Shown piece after piece: positions 14,549 to 21,531 of a stretch of DNA of 26,041 nt (positions within the stretch are counted from its first letter, which is position 1; the number at the start of each line of letters is the position of its first letter). Source of the stretch: an uncultured Collinsella sp. (GTDB lineage Bacteria; Actinomycetota; Coriobacteriia; Coriobacteriales; Coriobacteriaceae); the NCBI GenBank assembly GCA_937958315.1, contig CALFGH010000140.1, positions 1 to 26,041 of the forward strand, given 5' to 3'. The notes beneath the pieces were generated by a model that worked only from the letters and a program-made list of their open reading frames with translations, did not search any database and was not told the origin of the DNA. The position numbers were made by a program, and so were the translations under genes.

Positions 14549-14702
14549 CAAAACTATGCCGGTTTACTACGATGAATTGCTTATCGCCGAGCATGCCAAA
14601 TTTGCAGAGAATAAAACCGCAGGTAGACGAGTTGCTAATTATTTATAAACCAGCGCGTGGTCGGACATAGTGGGTTCATCGTAGTAATTCGGCATAGTTT
14701 TG
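14549..14702. repeat. 154-bp element with 28-bp terminal inverted repeats
   Basis: The left end (14549-14576, beginning CAAAACTATGCCGG) and the right end (14675-14702, ending CGGCATAGTTTTG) are reverse complements at 26 of 28 positions. The inner part is AT-richer than its surroundings. It lies in the 326-bp gap between the EIIB-like gene and galM. Size and structure resemble a MITE or a BIME-like repeat. No clear target-site duplication was found. Confidence 0.65.
14556..14648 (+). CDS. Possible 30-codon ORF inside the inverted-repeat element
   Basis: ATG 14556 lies in the left inverted repeat and opens a 30-codon frame (MPVYYDELLIAEHAKFAENK, then TAGRRVANYL) ending at TAA. The mirrored right repeat opens a 19-codon frame on the other strand that also begins MP-x-YYDE. 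No Shine-Dalgarno is visible for either, so these may be by-products of the repeat. Confidence 0.15.
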   Translation: MPVYYDELLIAEHAKFAENKTAGRRVANYL

Positions 14703-14748
14703 TTATGTCACCAATTCGGTGGCATCGAAAAGAAGGATTTAGGCATGA

Positions 14749-14786
14749 AGCAGCGCCCGTCGGCGGTGGTGCCAGCGGGCGCTGCT
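14749..14786 (-). terminator. GC-rich hairpin downstream of galM
   Basis: AGCAGCGCCCG (14749-14759) is the exact reverse complement of CGGGCGCTGCT (14776-14786), with a 16-nt loop. It lies 24 bases after the galM stop. The T run on the minus strand is weak, so termination may be partial. Confidence 0.5.
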
Positions 14787-14809
14787 GTGTGATATGTCGC
14801 GTTGTGGGT

Positions 14810-15862
14810 TTAGTGCCTCATAAAGTGGTACTCGATCACATTGCTGTAGGGGTGACCCGGGCCCACGATGCCCTGCGGGAACAGCGGCTGGTGCGGCGTG
14901 TCGGGGTACATCTCGGCCTCGAGAGCAAAGCCGGCACCCCAACCGTAGTTGGCATCGTCCTTGGCGTGCTCGTCACCCAACCAATTGCCGGTGTAGAGCT
15001 GCACGCCCGGGGCGGTGGTGTAGTAGTCCAGCTCGCGGCCGGTCCACATCTCCTCGACATGCAGGGCGCGGCGCAGATTACGGCCGTACTGATAGCCATC
15101 GATGCACAGGCAGTGGTCGTAGCCGCGTGCCTGCTTAATCTGTGGATCGTCGGCCTCCATGCCAGGCGCGACGGGACGCAGCTCACGGAAGTCAAACGGT
15201 GTTCCCTCGACCGGAGCAATCTCGCCGGTGGGGATGTTCTGGTCATCAATGGGCAGGTAGTGGGCGGCGTTGGCGACAAAGAAATGTTCGCAGTCCATGC
15301 CAGCGTTATGGCCGGCAAGGTTAAAGTATGTGTGGTTGGTCATGGACACGTAGGTGGCGCGGTCGCTCTCGCAACCATACTCGATGCGGAAGACACCGGT
15401 GCGTGTAACGGTAAACACGGCCGTAAAGGTGCGGTTGCCGGGCAGGTCCAGCTCACCATCCTCAAGCGAGGTGGTCATGCGCACGGCGTTATGGACCTCG
15501 TCGAGCTCAACATCCCACACGCGTTTATGCAGGCCGTGCTCAAGATCGCTGTGTAGGTTGTTGGCGCCCTCGTTGGCGGGCATATGCCAGTCCGTGCCGG
15601 CGATGGTGATCGTGGCACCCGCAGTGCGGTTGGCCACGGGGCCGATGGTCGCGCCAAAGCAAGCGGGGTTGTCAAAGTAATCCTCGAGCTTATCGAAGCC
15701 CAGCACCACATCGCGCACGTTGCCGGGGATGTCGGGCACGTCGATGCCCAGCACGGTGGCGCCAAAGTCCATAATGCGAACGCAGATCTCGGGCCCGTTG
15801 AGGGTGTAACGATGAACGGGGGTACCGCACGGCGCGGTGCCGAAAAGCTCGGAAGTGATCAT
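14810..15862 (-). CDS. galM: Aldose 1-epimerase (galactose mutarotase)
   Basis: The 350-residue protein is a GalM-type mutarotase converting beta- to alpha-galactose or glucose. Family segments are in order: VRIMDFGATVLGIDVPD, FGATIGPVANRTAG, NNLHSD, the catalytic-His segment TNHTYFNLAGH, GYDHCLCI (Asp), QLYTGNWL, and the C-terminal ALEAEMYPDTPHQP with the catalytic Glu. ATG 15862 has AGGAA upstream and is preferred over an in-frame start at 15922. The usual LHGG motif reads LHSD here. It is divergent from the DeoR regulator gene at 16068 and shares an intergenic region of about 200 bp with it. Control by that regulator is possible but not shown. Confidence 0.88.
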   Translation of the reverse strand: MITSELFGTAPCGTPVHRYTLNGPEICVRIMDFGATVLGIDVPDIPGNVRDVVLGFDKLEDYFDNPACFGATIGPVANRTAGATITIAGTDWHMPANEGANNLHSDLEHGLHKRVWDVELDEVHNAVRMTTSLEDGELDLPGNRTFTAVFTVTRTGVFRIEYGCESDRATYVSMTNHTYFNLAGHNAGMDCEHFFVANAAHYLPIDDQNIPTGEIAPVEGTPFDFRELRPVAPGMEADDPQIKQARGYDHCLCIDGYQYGRNLRRALHVEEMWTGRELDYYTTAPGVQLYTGNWLGDEHAKDDANYGWGAGFALEAEMYPDTPHQPLFPQGIVGPGHPYSNVIEYHFMRH

Positions 15863-16007
15863 TTGGTTCCTAACATCGAGGTATTTCCGACAAACTGTAG
15901 CGCGAACAGGCGAGATTATCACTACACCCCACTAAAGCAGGGGGTATTTTTCTCAAAAAAGTGATGATTGGAGCTGTGCGGGCGTTCATTTCTGACGCGC
16001 GCGAGTC

Positions 16008-16016
16008 TGATACAAT
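16008..16016 (+). promoter_or_regulatory. Extended -10 promoter of the DeoR gene
   Basis: TGATACAAT (TG-N-TACAAT) is a good extended -10 about 50 bases before the chosen start. The -35 region (TTTCTG at 15989-15994) is weak, as is common for extended -10 promoters. Confidence 0.5.
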
Positions 16017-16067
16017 TTGTTCGTTATTGTTTGAATTGACGTGAGCGTGGAACAGCGAGGACTCATC

Positions 16068-16832
16068 GTGATTAAAGCGGAGCGACAGGATAAGGTTCGG
16101 CAGCTGCTCGAGGAACAGGGAACGGTCTCGGTCAAGGAGATTTCGGATGCGTTAGGTGTCTCGGATATGACGATCCGCCGTGACCTTGAGGAGCTTGCGA
16201 GCCTGGGCGAGATCGAGCGCGTGCACGGCGGAGCCCGCAGTGCGCAGGGCCGTCCACACGCTATGCTGCGCCATGAGTATTCGCACAGCGAAAAGCGCAC
16301 GAAGCATGCCGAGGAAAAGTTGCAGATTGCGCGCCGTTCTGTGGAGCTTATCGAGGAAGGCTCGACCATCTTTTTGGGCACGGGCACCACGGTTGAGCAG
16401 ATGGCCTCGATGCTGCCGGCGTTTCGCCTGCGCATTGTGACCAATTCGCTTTCGGTGTTTAACCTGCTCGAGGCGCGCGAAGACTGCGACCTGTGCCTGG
16501 TGGGCGGCATGTACCGTCGCCGCACCGCCGCTTTTGTGGGACCAACGGCCGAGGATACCCTGCGTGCACTGGGTATCGACGCTGCGTTTATCGGTGCCAA
16601 CGGCATTCTGGACGGCGACGTGTCCACGTCCAACATGGACGAGGGCCGTATCCAGCAGCTCGCTTTTAGCAAAGCGGACTCGCGCTATCTGATCGCCGAC
16701 TCCAGCAAGATCGGCAAGCGCGACTTCTACACCTTCTGCCGCCTGGACAATTTGGACGCCGTGGTGTGCGAGCCGGGCATCGCCGCCGAGGATCGTGCCG
16801 CCATCGAGGAACACACGCAGGTTATTTGCTAG
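16068..16832 (+). CDS. DeoR-family sugar regulator
   Basis: The 254-residue protein has the DeoR N-terminal helix-turn-helix (KAERQDKVRQLLEEQG, VSVKEISDALGVSDMTIRRD, GEIERVHGGA). A C-terminal phosphosugar-sensing domain follows (IFLGTGTTVEQMASML, VTNSLSVFNLL, GANGILDGDVSTSN, YLIADSSKIGKR). Relatives include LacR, AgaR and GatR, which respond to tagatose or fructose phosphates. GTG 16068 is chosen because GCGAGGA precedes it at normal distance and the protein then starts like relatives; GTG 16041, in frame, would add 9 residues. The last 132 codons are duplicated at 21031-21426 with only 10 amino-acid changes. Targets cannot be assigned from the sequence. Confidence 0.85.
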   Translation: MIKAERQDKVRQLLEEQGTVSVKEISDALGVSDMTIRRDLEELASLGEIERVHGGARSAQGRPHAMLRHEYSHSEKRTKHAEEKLQIARRSVELIEEGSTIFLGTGTTVEQMASMLPAFRLRIVTNSLSVFNLLEAREDCDLCLVGGMYRRRTAAFVGPTAEDTLRALGIDAAFIGANGILDGDVSTSNMDEGRIQQLAFSKADSRYLIADSSKIGKRDFYTFCRLDNLDAVVCEPGIAAEDRAAIEEHTQVIC

Positions 16833-16951
16833 TTATCGCTACGGGATTGCCAACGGGTGATGCGGGAGGACTTTTACCTCCTGTCATTGTGGAAACCAGC
16901 GCGTCAGCGCTACGCGATATGACGCGCAAATAAGGACTCCACTATCAAATC

Positions 16952-17008
16952 GTCTCAACCTGTAACAGGTAGGGGTGAAACCACCAACCAGATGTTACAG
17001 ATTGAGAC
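16952..17008. repeat. 57-nt palindromic repeat, unit 1
   Basis: A 16-nt left arm GTCTCAACCTGTAACA and right arm TGTTACAGATTGAGAC (15 of 16 paired) enclose a 25-nt loop. It is one of four units of identical length in the window (others at 17033, 22902 and 22982). It lies in the convergent gap between the DeoR and GntR genes. Confidence 0.85.
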
Positions 17009-17032
17009 AATTCGGCGGGGCCTACCTTGTTT

Positions 17033-17089
17033 GTCTCGATCTGTAACGGTTAGGACTTAAAAACTCGGCTACGTGTTACAGATCGAGAC
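17033..17089. repeat. 57-nt palindromic repeat, unit 2
   Basis: The arms GTCTCGATCTGTAAC and GTTACAGATCGAGAC pair perfectly and extend three more bases outward (TTT/AAA). The loop is 25 nt by the same boundaries as the other units. It starts 81 bases after unit 1. It could act as a weak terminator for the GntR gene ending at 17105, but no U run follows the stem on either strand in a canonical way. Confidence 0.85.
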
Positions 17090-17104
17090 AAAAGAAAAAG
17101 AACA

Positions 17105-17824
17105 TTAGGACTTGAAAATAAAGTTTTGATAAGGGATTCGCCCAGTTAAGACGGTGCGGCAGACAATTGAGATTAGTTTGCCTCCGGAGTCGTAAGCATA
17201 ATGAGTCAGTTCGATGACCGGAAGTTTTGCAACACCATAATTACTGGCTTCGGAATCGCTAAGCTGACGTGCTCTATAGCTTTCCCTAACAGATTGGATA
17301 GACTTGGACAAGTCGTCCATGATTCTGCTAAATGCCTGAAAATCTAACTGGTTATTCGGAACGCGCGACTTTGAAATGAAGAACGTATCAGCGCCTATGA
17401 AGCTGCCTTCAAGTTCGTAGGTCAATTCAAGACGCTGAATTTTGTCGCGACTTTGACATCCAAATTGTTGGAGCATCATTACGGAAATTGGACGACCTGA
17501 TGTGAGGCCGCCGAAATGTTTGGTAATGGCATCTGGATCAACGCCATCGCAATGGCTTGCAAAGTCAAAGTCTAAAAGTGAATTGAGCTCGCTAACGCGT
17601 TTCGGTGCAACAAACGACCCCTTACCTTGGATTCGATAGATACTTCCACGACGCTCCAGCTCACTCATGGCAAGTCGGACGGTTGTTCTGCTTACGGCGT
17701 ATTCGTCGCAGAGTTCCATTTCTGTTGGAAGTTTATCGTCTGCTTGATATTCATCGACGATCTGCTTGAGCAGCGCGTCGGTGAGCTGTAAATAGAGTGG
17801 CCGTTTTTCGTGTGTATCGAGCAT
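17105..17824 (-). CDS. GntR-family (HutC-like) regulator of the lactose-family PTS module
   Basis: The 239-residue protein has an N-terminal winged helix (RPLYLQLTDALLKQIVDEYQ, LPTEMELCDEYAVSRTTVRL, YRIQGKGSFVAPKR) and a UTRA-like ligand domain (IQRLELTYELEGSFIGADTF, LTHYAYDSGGKLIS). ATG 17824 is preferred because GAGG lies just upstream; an in-frame ATG at 17842 has a poorer site. Codon use is visibly more AT-rich than in the central sugar cluster. It lies downstream of, and is probably co-transcribed with, the TIM-barrel-like gene at 17897-18817. Both diverge from the PTS EIICB gene, whose shared upstream region has a perfect 18-bp palindrome suited to a dimeric GntR protein. Confidence 0.83.
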   Translation of the reverse strand: MLDTHEKRPLYLQLTDALLKQIVDEYQADDKLPTEMELCDEYAVSRTTVRLAMSELERRGSIYRIQGKGSFVAPKRVSELNSLLDFDFASHCDGVDPDAITKHFGGLTSGRPISVMMLQQFGCQSRDKIQRLELTYELEGSFIGADTFFISKSRVPNNQLDFQAFSRIMDDLSKSIQSVRESYRARQLSDSEASNYGVAKLPVIELTHYAYDSGGKLISIVCRTVLTGRIPYQNFIFKS

Positions 17825-17896
17825 TAGAGCCTCAGTTTGCATGTTGGTTATACCTGATGGTTGCCTCAGTCGGGATGTAACGTGGGCAAGGTAACC

Positions 17897-18817
17897 TTAA
17901 CGTATCACAGAGCGGCTCAGCATGACGATCTGATGCCTGTATCCACGAAGGGCTTGTCCGAGCGTGAAGATATTCTGGGGCAGGCAAATACCGTTCATGG
18001 AGTCCCCGATATGTTGGAGGTCAGCGCCGGCTGCTTTTGCTGCAAGGCCTATTTTCTTAATGGTCTCGCTGTCGCAGGAGTCTTGACTCGTCCCGTTCGC
18101 CGCCATGACGAGAACCTTCTCTTCAATTGACTTGCCTACGTTGTGGGCTCGTACAAAGTCTACGATGGCGCGCAGGTCTGCTTCTTGGAAGCAAGGGACG
18201 GTGTAGGGGGCTGGCACGAGAAGGATATCGACGCCGAGGTCAACAAACTTGCGCGCAATTTCGAGCGTCATGACAGGTTCCGCAACGCCCGCTCCATGCA
18301 TTTTTCCGGCTATGACCAGGCCATTGAAATGCTCTTTGGAGAGTTTAATCGAATGGGCGATTGCATCGTTGGAGACGCCGGTTCCAGGGTTGCCCGTCAG
18401 GCAGATAAAATCAAATCCGAGTTCGTTAGCCTTTTCTAAGGTCTTGGGAGAGACGCGACGACCCATGGGGATTTCCGTTCGGGATTCAGACATCTCTGCC
18501 TCGTTATCAACTGGCTCCAGATTGACGCCAATGGGCCTTCCGCATGCTCGCTTCACCCAAGTGACCGGGTTTTCATTGAGATCATCTGGAATACCGGCAA
18601 TAACTGGATCGAACACATCGAGCGCGTTAAACAGAAGCAGGTCGGCACCTGCGGCACGTTCGATTTCTGCATTAGTAACGCCGCCGAGAAATTGGGAAGA
18701 GGGTACGTTTTCCGCCATGATGGTACGTCCCTCGGAAGCCAGAATTGCCTGTTTTAGATCCATGGATGACGTGGCGGCAAAATCGGATGCGGACATGTTC
18801 AGTAATCGTTTGGGCAT
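17897..18817 (-). CDS. Conserved PTS-associated protein, probably TIM-barrel, function unknown
   Basis: The 306-residue protein has alternating strand and helix segments with glycine-rich loops: ASEGRTIMAENV, GADLLLFNALDVFDP, RPIGVNLEPVDN, FICLTGNPGTGVSNDAI, VIAGKMHGAGV, ILLVPAPYTVPCF, and GADLQHIGDS near the end. This pattern resembles a phosphate-binding TIM barrel of the BtpA/indole-glycerol-phosphate type. I recall close relatives sitting beside PTS genes and often being labelled HAD-like hydrolases, but no HAD motif (DxDxT) is visible. GGAAGTAACA precedes ATG 18817. It diverges from the EIICB gene, so a catabolic role on the imported sugar phosphate is likely but unproven. Confidence 0.75.
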   Translation of the reverse strand: MPKRLLNMSASDFAATSSMDLKQAILASEGRTIMAENVPSSQFLGGVTNAEIERAAGADLLLFNALDVFDPVIAGIPDDLNENPVTWVKRACGRPIGVNLEPVDNEAEMSESRTEIPMGRRVSPKTLEKANELGFDFICLTGNPGTGVSNDAIAHSIKLSKEHFNGLVIAGKMHGAGVAEPVMTLEIARKFVDLGVDILLVPAPYTVPCFQEADLRAIVDFVRAHNVGKSIEEKVLVMAANGTSQDSCDSETIKKIGLAAKAAGADLQHIGDSMNGICLPQNIFTLGQALRGYRHQIVMLSRSVIR

Positions 18818-18863
18818 TGTTACTTCCTTTGACTAGAACGACAGGCTTGTGACATTGTCTCTA

Positions 18864-18881
18864 ATATTGTTACAACAATAT
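18864..18881. promoter_or_regulatory. Perfect 18-bp palindrome, likely GntR operator
   Basis: ATATTGTT-AC-AACAATAT is a perfect palindrome about 50 bases upstream of the minus-strand gene start at 18817. Its position between the divergent TIM-barrel/GntR genes and the PTS gene suggests it is the site for the GntR protein encoded at 17105-17824. Confidence 0.5.
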
Positions 18882-18902
18882 ATTCAATATGTTATATCCA
18901 AT

Positions 18903-18989
18903 CGGTGAACGGTTGCAAGCTTATTGTATTGCTCGGAAAAAATAGCCTTTAGCTGGGAAAACATTACATTAATCAACTACCGTTCACCG
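18903..18989. promoter_or_regulatory. Operator pair CGGTGAACGGT / ACCGTTCACCG, second locus
   Basis: CGGTGAACGGT at 18903-18913 and ACCGTTCACCG at 18979-18989 are exact copies of the pair at 2993-3022, here 65 bases apart. The spacing would suit DNA looping by a bound regulator. They lie just upstream of the -35 of the EIICB promoter. Confidence 0.55.
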
Positions 18990-19006
18990 AATAAGAATTT
19001 GAATTC

Positions 19007-19036
19007 TTGACATATCGACAAAGCGGAAAAAGAATT
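19007..19036 (+). promoter_or_regulatory. Promoter of the PTS EIICB gene
   Basis: A perfect -35, TTGACA, at 19007-19012 is followed 17 bases later by a weak -10, AAGAAT, at 19030-19035. The 140-nt leader includes a small palindrome, CACTTACATAAGTG, at 19087-19100. Apart from these sites and the two operator candidates, nothing else is recognised in the gap 18818-19173. Confidence 0.5.
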
Positions 19037-19173
19037 GGTTATGACAAATCGCGCAAATGATATTACATTTCGCACAAGAACGTATTCACTTACATAAGTG
19101 GATACAAACGGGGACGACGACGGTTGAGTCCGGATAAATCGTTGTGTGCCCGGGAATCATGAAAGGATGTGTT

Positions 19174-20868
19174 ATGGACGCTATCGTCAAATTCCTTGAA
19201 AAACACCAGCCCCTCTTCGACAAAATCTCGAGGAACATTTATCTGGTGGCGATTAAGGATGGCTTTCTCTCGAATATGCCAATTGTGCTGTTCTCGAGCC
19301 TGTTCCTTCTTCTTTCGACGCTCCCCGCCTATGTAGGCATCACGCTTCCGTCTGAGGTGCTGGATTTCTTCAATAAAATCTATGCATATACCATGGGACT
19401 TCTTGGCATTATGGTGGCCGGCACCACGGCGAGCTCACTTGCCATGTCGATGAACCGTCGCATGCCTTCGGGTAAATCTCTCAACCCCACCTCGTGCATG
19501 GTTTGTGCCATGTGCGGCATGCTCTTGCTATCGGTGACGAACGATGTTGTCTCGATTGGCGGAGCAGATACATCTGTTTTTGAAACCGGCTATATGGGAA
19601 CCAAGGGTTTTCTCGCTGCGTTCGTAGCCGCATTCTTGACCGTTAATATCTATAAGGTGTGCATTAGCCATAATGTGACGATCAAGCTTCCCAAAGAGGT
19701 CCCTGGCTCTATTGCGCAGAGTTTTCGCGATATCTTTGCATTTGGGTTTTCGATCCTTGCGTGCGCTTTTATCGATCTTGCGAGCCGCAAGCTGCTTGCT
19801 GTGCCGTTCGCCAATTTGGTATCCGCTCTCATCTCGCCGCTGTTCTCCGCGGTCGACACCTATCCTGGCATGGCGCTTATCGAAGGCGCGGTCGCGCTTT
19901 TCCAATTTATGGGTATCCACGGTGCTTCGGTTGTCATGAGTCCGATCAATGCTGCGCTCTACGGCAATACCGTCACCAATCTTGAGGTTTTCCAAGCAGG
20001 TGGACACCCGTCAATTGCTCTCACGCAGGACTTTACAAGCTTCATCGGCGGTCTGGGCGGTTCTGGCTGCACGTTCATCGTTCCTATTATCCTGATCATG
20101 TTTATGCGCTCCAAGCAGCTTAAAGCCATGGGCAAGGCATCGATTATCCCGGTGATTTTTGGAGTTAACGAGCCCGTTATCTTCGGTATGCCGATTGTTC
20201 TCAATCCCTATATGTTCGTGCCCTTCCTAGTGGCTCCTATGGTCAACGCCATTATCGGTAAATTTTTCATTGACGTCATTGGAATGAACGCCCCCATGTA
20301 TACCATGCCGTGGGCGCTTCCCGGCCCAATTGGTGCGTTCCTCACCACGGGTCTCGATCTGCGTTCTCTCGTATTGATGGCAGTGCTGTTGGTCGTCGAC
20401 TTTGTGATTTACTATCCGTTCTGCAAGGCGTATGACCATCAGCTTTGTTTGGAAGAGTCTGCAAAGGAGACTGCAGGAACCTCGGATGCAGATGCTATTG
20501 CCGCACAGGAAAATGTCGCAAAAGCTCTCGAGGCGGTAAAGGACAAGGCGGAGCAGATCCGCGTGCTTGTGCTTTGCCAGGGTGCCGGCACTTCGACTCT
20601 CTTGGCAAATGCTCTTCGCGAAGGTGCCGCTGCTAAGGGTATCGATCTGGTTTCTCAGTCCGGTGCGTACGGAAGCCACTATGAGACGATGGATCAGTAC
20701 AACGTGATTGTTCTGGCGCCCCAGGCACGCATGTACTATGACGCTATGAAGTCCGATACCGATCGCCTTGGAATTAAACTGCTCACCACAAGGGGCAAGG
20801 AGTATATCGACCTTACCAACGATCCCGAAGGTGCAATTGACTGGATCGTTCAGGAGCTGGCCAAATAG
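19174..20868 (+). CDS. PTS lactose/cellobiose-family EIICB
   Basis: The 564-residue fusion protein has an EIIC membrane domain (about 1-430; signature KLPKEVPGSIAQSFRDIFAF, GVNEPVIFGMPIVLNPYMFV) and a C-terminal EIIB domain. In EIIB, Cys468 of VLCQGAGTSTLLA is the phosphorylation site. A short Ala/Glu-rich linker joins the domains. Length and order match LacE (about 570 residues). ATG 19174 has AAAGGA at 6 bases and is chosen over in-frame ATGs at 19144 and 19159. It is clearly paralogous to the LacE at the right end of the window. The substrate is probably a beta-galactoside or related disaccharide. EIIA is not nearby. Confidence 0.9.
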   Translation: MDAIVKFLEKHQPLFDKISRNIYLVAIKDGFLSNMPIVLFSSLFLLLSTLPAYVGITLPSEVLDFFNKIYAYTMGLLGIMVAGTTASSLAMSMNRRMPSGKSLNPTSCMVCAMCGMLLLSVTNDVVSIGGADTSVFETGYMGTKGFLAAFVAAFLTVNIYKVCISHNVTIKLPKEVPGSIAQSFRDIFAFGFSILACAFIDLASRKLLAVPFANLVSALISPLFSAVDTYPGMALIEGAVALFQFMGIHGASVVMSPINAALYGNTVTNLEVFQAGGHPSIALTQDFTSFIGGLGGSGCTFIVPIILIMFMRSKQLKAMGKASIIPVIFGVNEPVIFGMPIVLNPYMFVPFLVAPMVNAIIGKFFIDVIGMNAPMYTMPWALPGPIGAFLTTGLDLRSLVLMAVLLVVDFVIYYPFCKAYDHQLCLEESAKETAGTSDADAIAAQENVAKALEAVKDKAEQIRVLVLCQGAGTSTLLANALREGAAAKGIDLVSQSGAYGSHYETMDQYNVIVLAPQARMYYDAMKSDTDRLGIKLLTTRGKEYIDLTNDPEGAIDWIVQELAK

Positions 20869-20903
20869 TGGATGCACTTCGTCGTTGATTCGTCGGTGTA
20901 TGG

Positions 20904-20944
20904 TACGGCCCCACAGCTTATTGAGCTGCGGGGCCGTATTTCGT
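20904..20944 (+). terminator. Terminator of the EIICB gene
   Basis: TACGGCCCC (20904-20912) pairs with GGGGCCGTA (20930-20938), with inner CAGCT/AGCTG-type pairing, and is followed by TTTCGTT. It closes the EIICB transcription unit. Confidence 0.85.
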
Positions 20945-21030
20945 TGAGTATCTAATTGAGACAATACGCGCAACCGTCGTGAGATCGCATTGGCGCTCTC
21001 CGAGTCACCGACAAACTGTCTTCCATCTAT

Positions 21031-21426
21031 GTGACCAATTCGCTTTCGGCCTTTAGCCTGCTCGAGGCGCGCGAGGATTGCGAGCTGTGCCCGGTGGGCG
21101 GCATGTACCGTCGCCGCACCGCCGCCTTTGTGGGCCCCATGGCCGAGGATACCCTGCGCGCACTAGGGATTGACACGGCGTTTATCGGTGCCAACGGCAT
21201 TCTGGACGGCGACGTGTCCACGTCCAACATGGACGAGGGCCGTATCCAGCAGCTCGCTTTTAGCAAAGCGGACTCGCGCTATCTGATCGCCGACTCCAGC
21301 AAGATCGGCAAGCGCGACTTCTACACCTTCTGCCACTTGGACAATTTGGACGTCGTGGTGTGCGAGCCGGGTATTACCGCCGAGGATCGCGCCGCCATCG
21401 AGGAGCACGCGCAGGTCATTTGCTAG
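21031..21426 (+). pseudogene. Truncated duplicate of the DeoR regulator (C-terminal domain only)
   Basis: The 131-residue frame repeats the last part of the DeoR protein at 16068-16832 with about 10 substitutions, starting abruptly at VTNSLSAFSLL. The DNA of 21178-21334 is identical to 16584-16740 (157 bases). Upstream of 21031 the frame continues only about 16 codons to a stop and does not match DeoR. The helix-turn-helix is missing. Similarity continues a little past the stop (GGAGGACTTTT and TGACGCGCAAATAA are shared). The copy is therefore a fragment left by duplication and deletion. A GTG at 21031 could start a small protein, but no good ribosome binding site is seen. Confidence 0.85.
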
Positions 21427-21531
21427 CTAGCGCAGCAGGAGGACTTTTGCCCTTGCCAGCGCGGGGTTACCGCTTCACAATGACGCGCAAATAACTTTGG
21501 GCAACAAGGATGAGGCTATTCTGAGATATGA

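Noticed and set aside
14745..14792. 15-codon ORF after AAGGATTT upstream of the GC hairpin
   Set aside because: It coincides with the terminator-like hairpin of galM and has no downstream plus-strand gene, so a leader peptide is unlikely.
14657..15556. 299-aa plus-strand ORF
   Set aside because: It is antisense to galM, which has full family motifs on the other strand.
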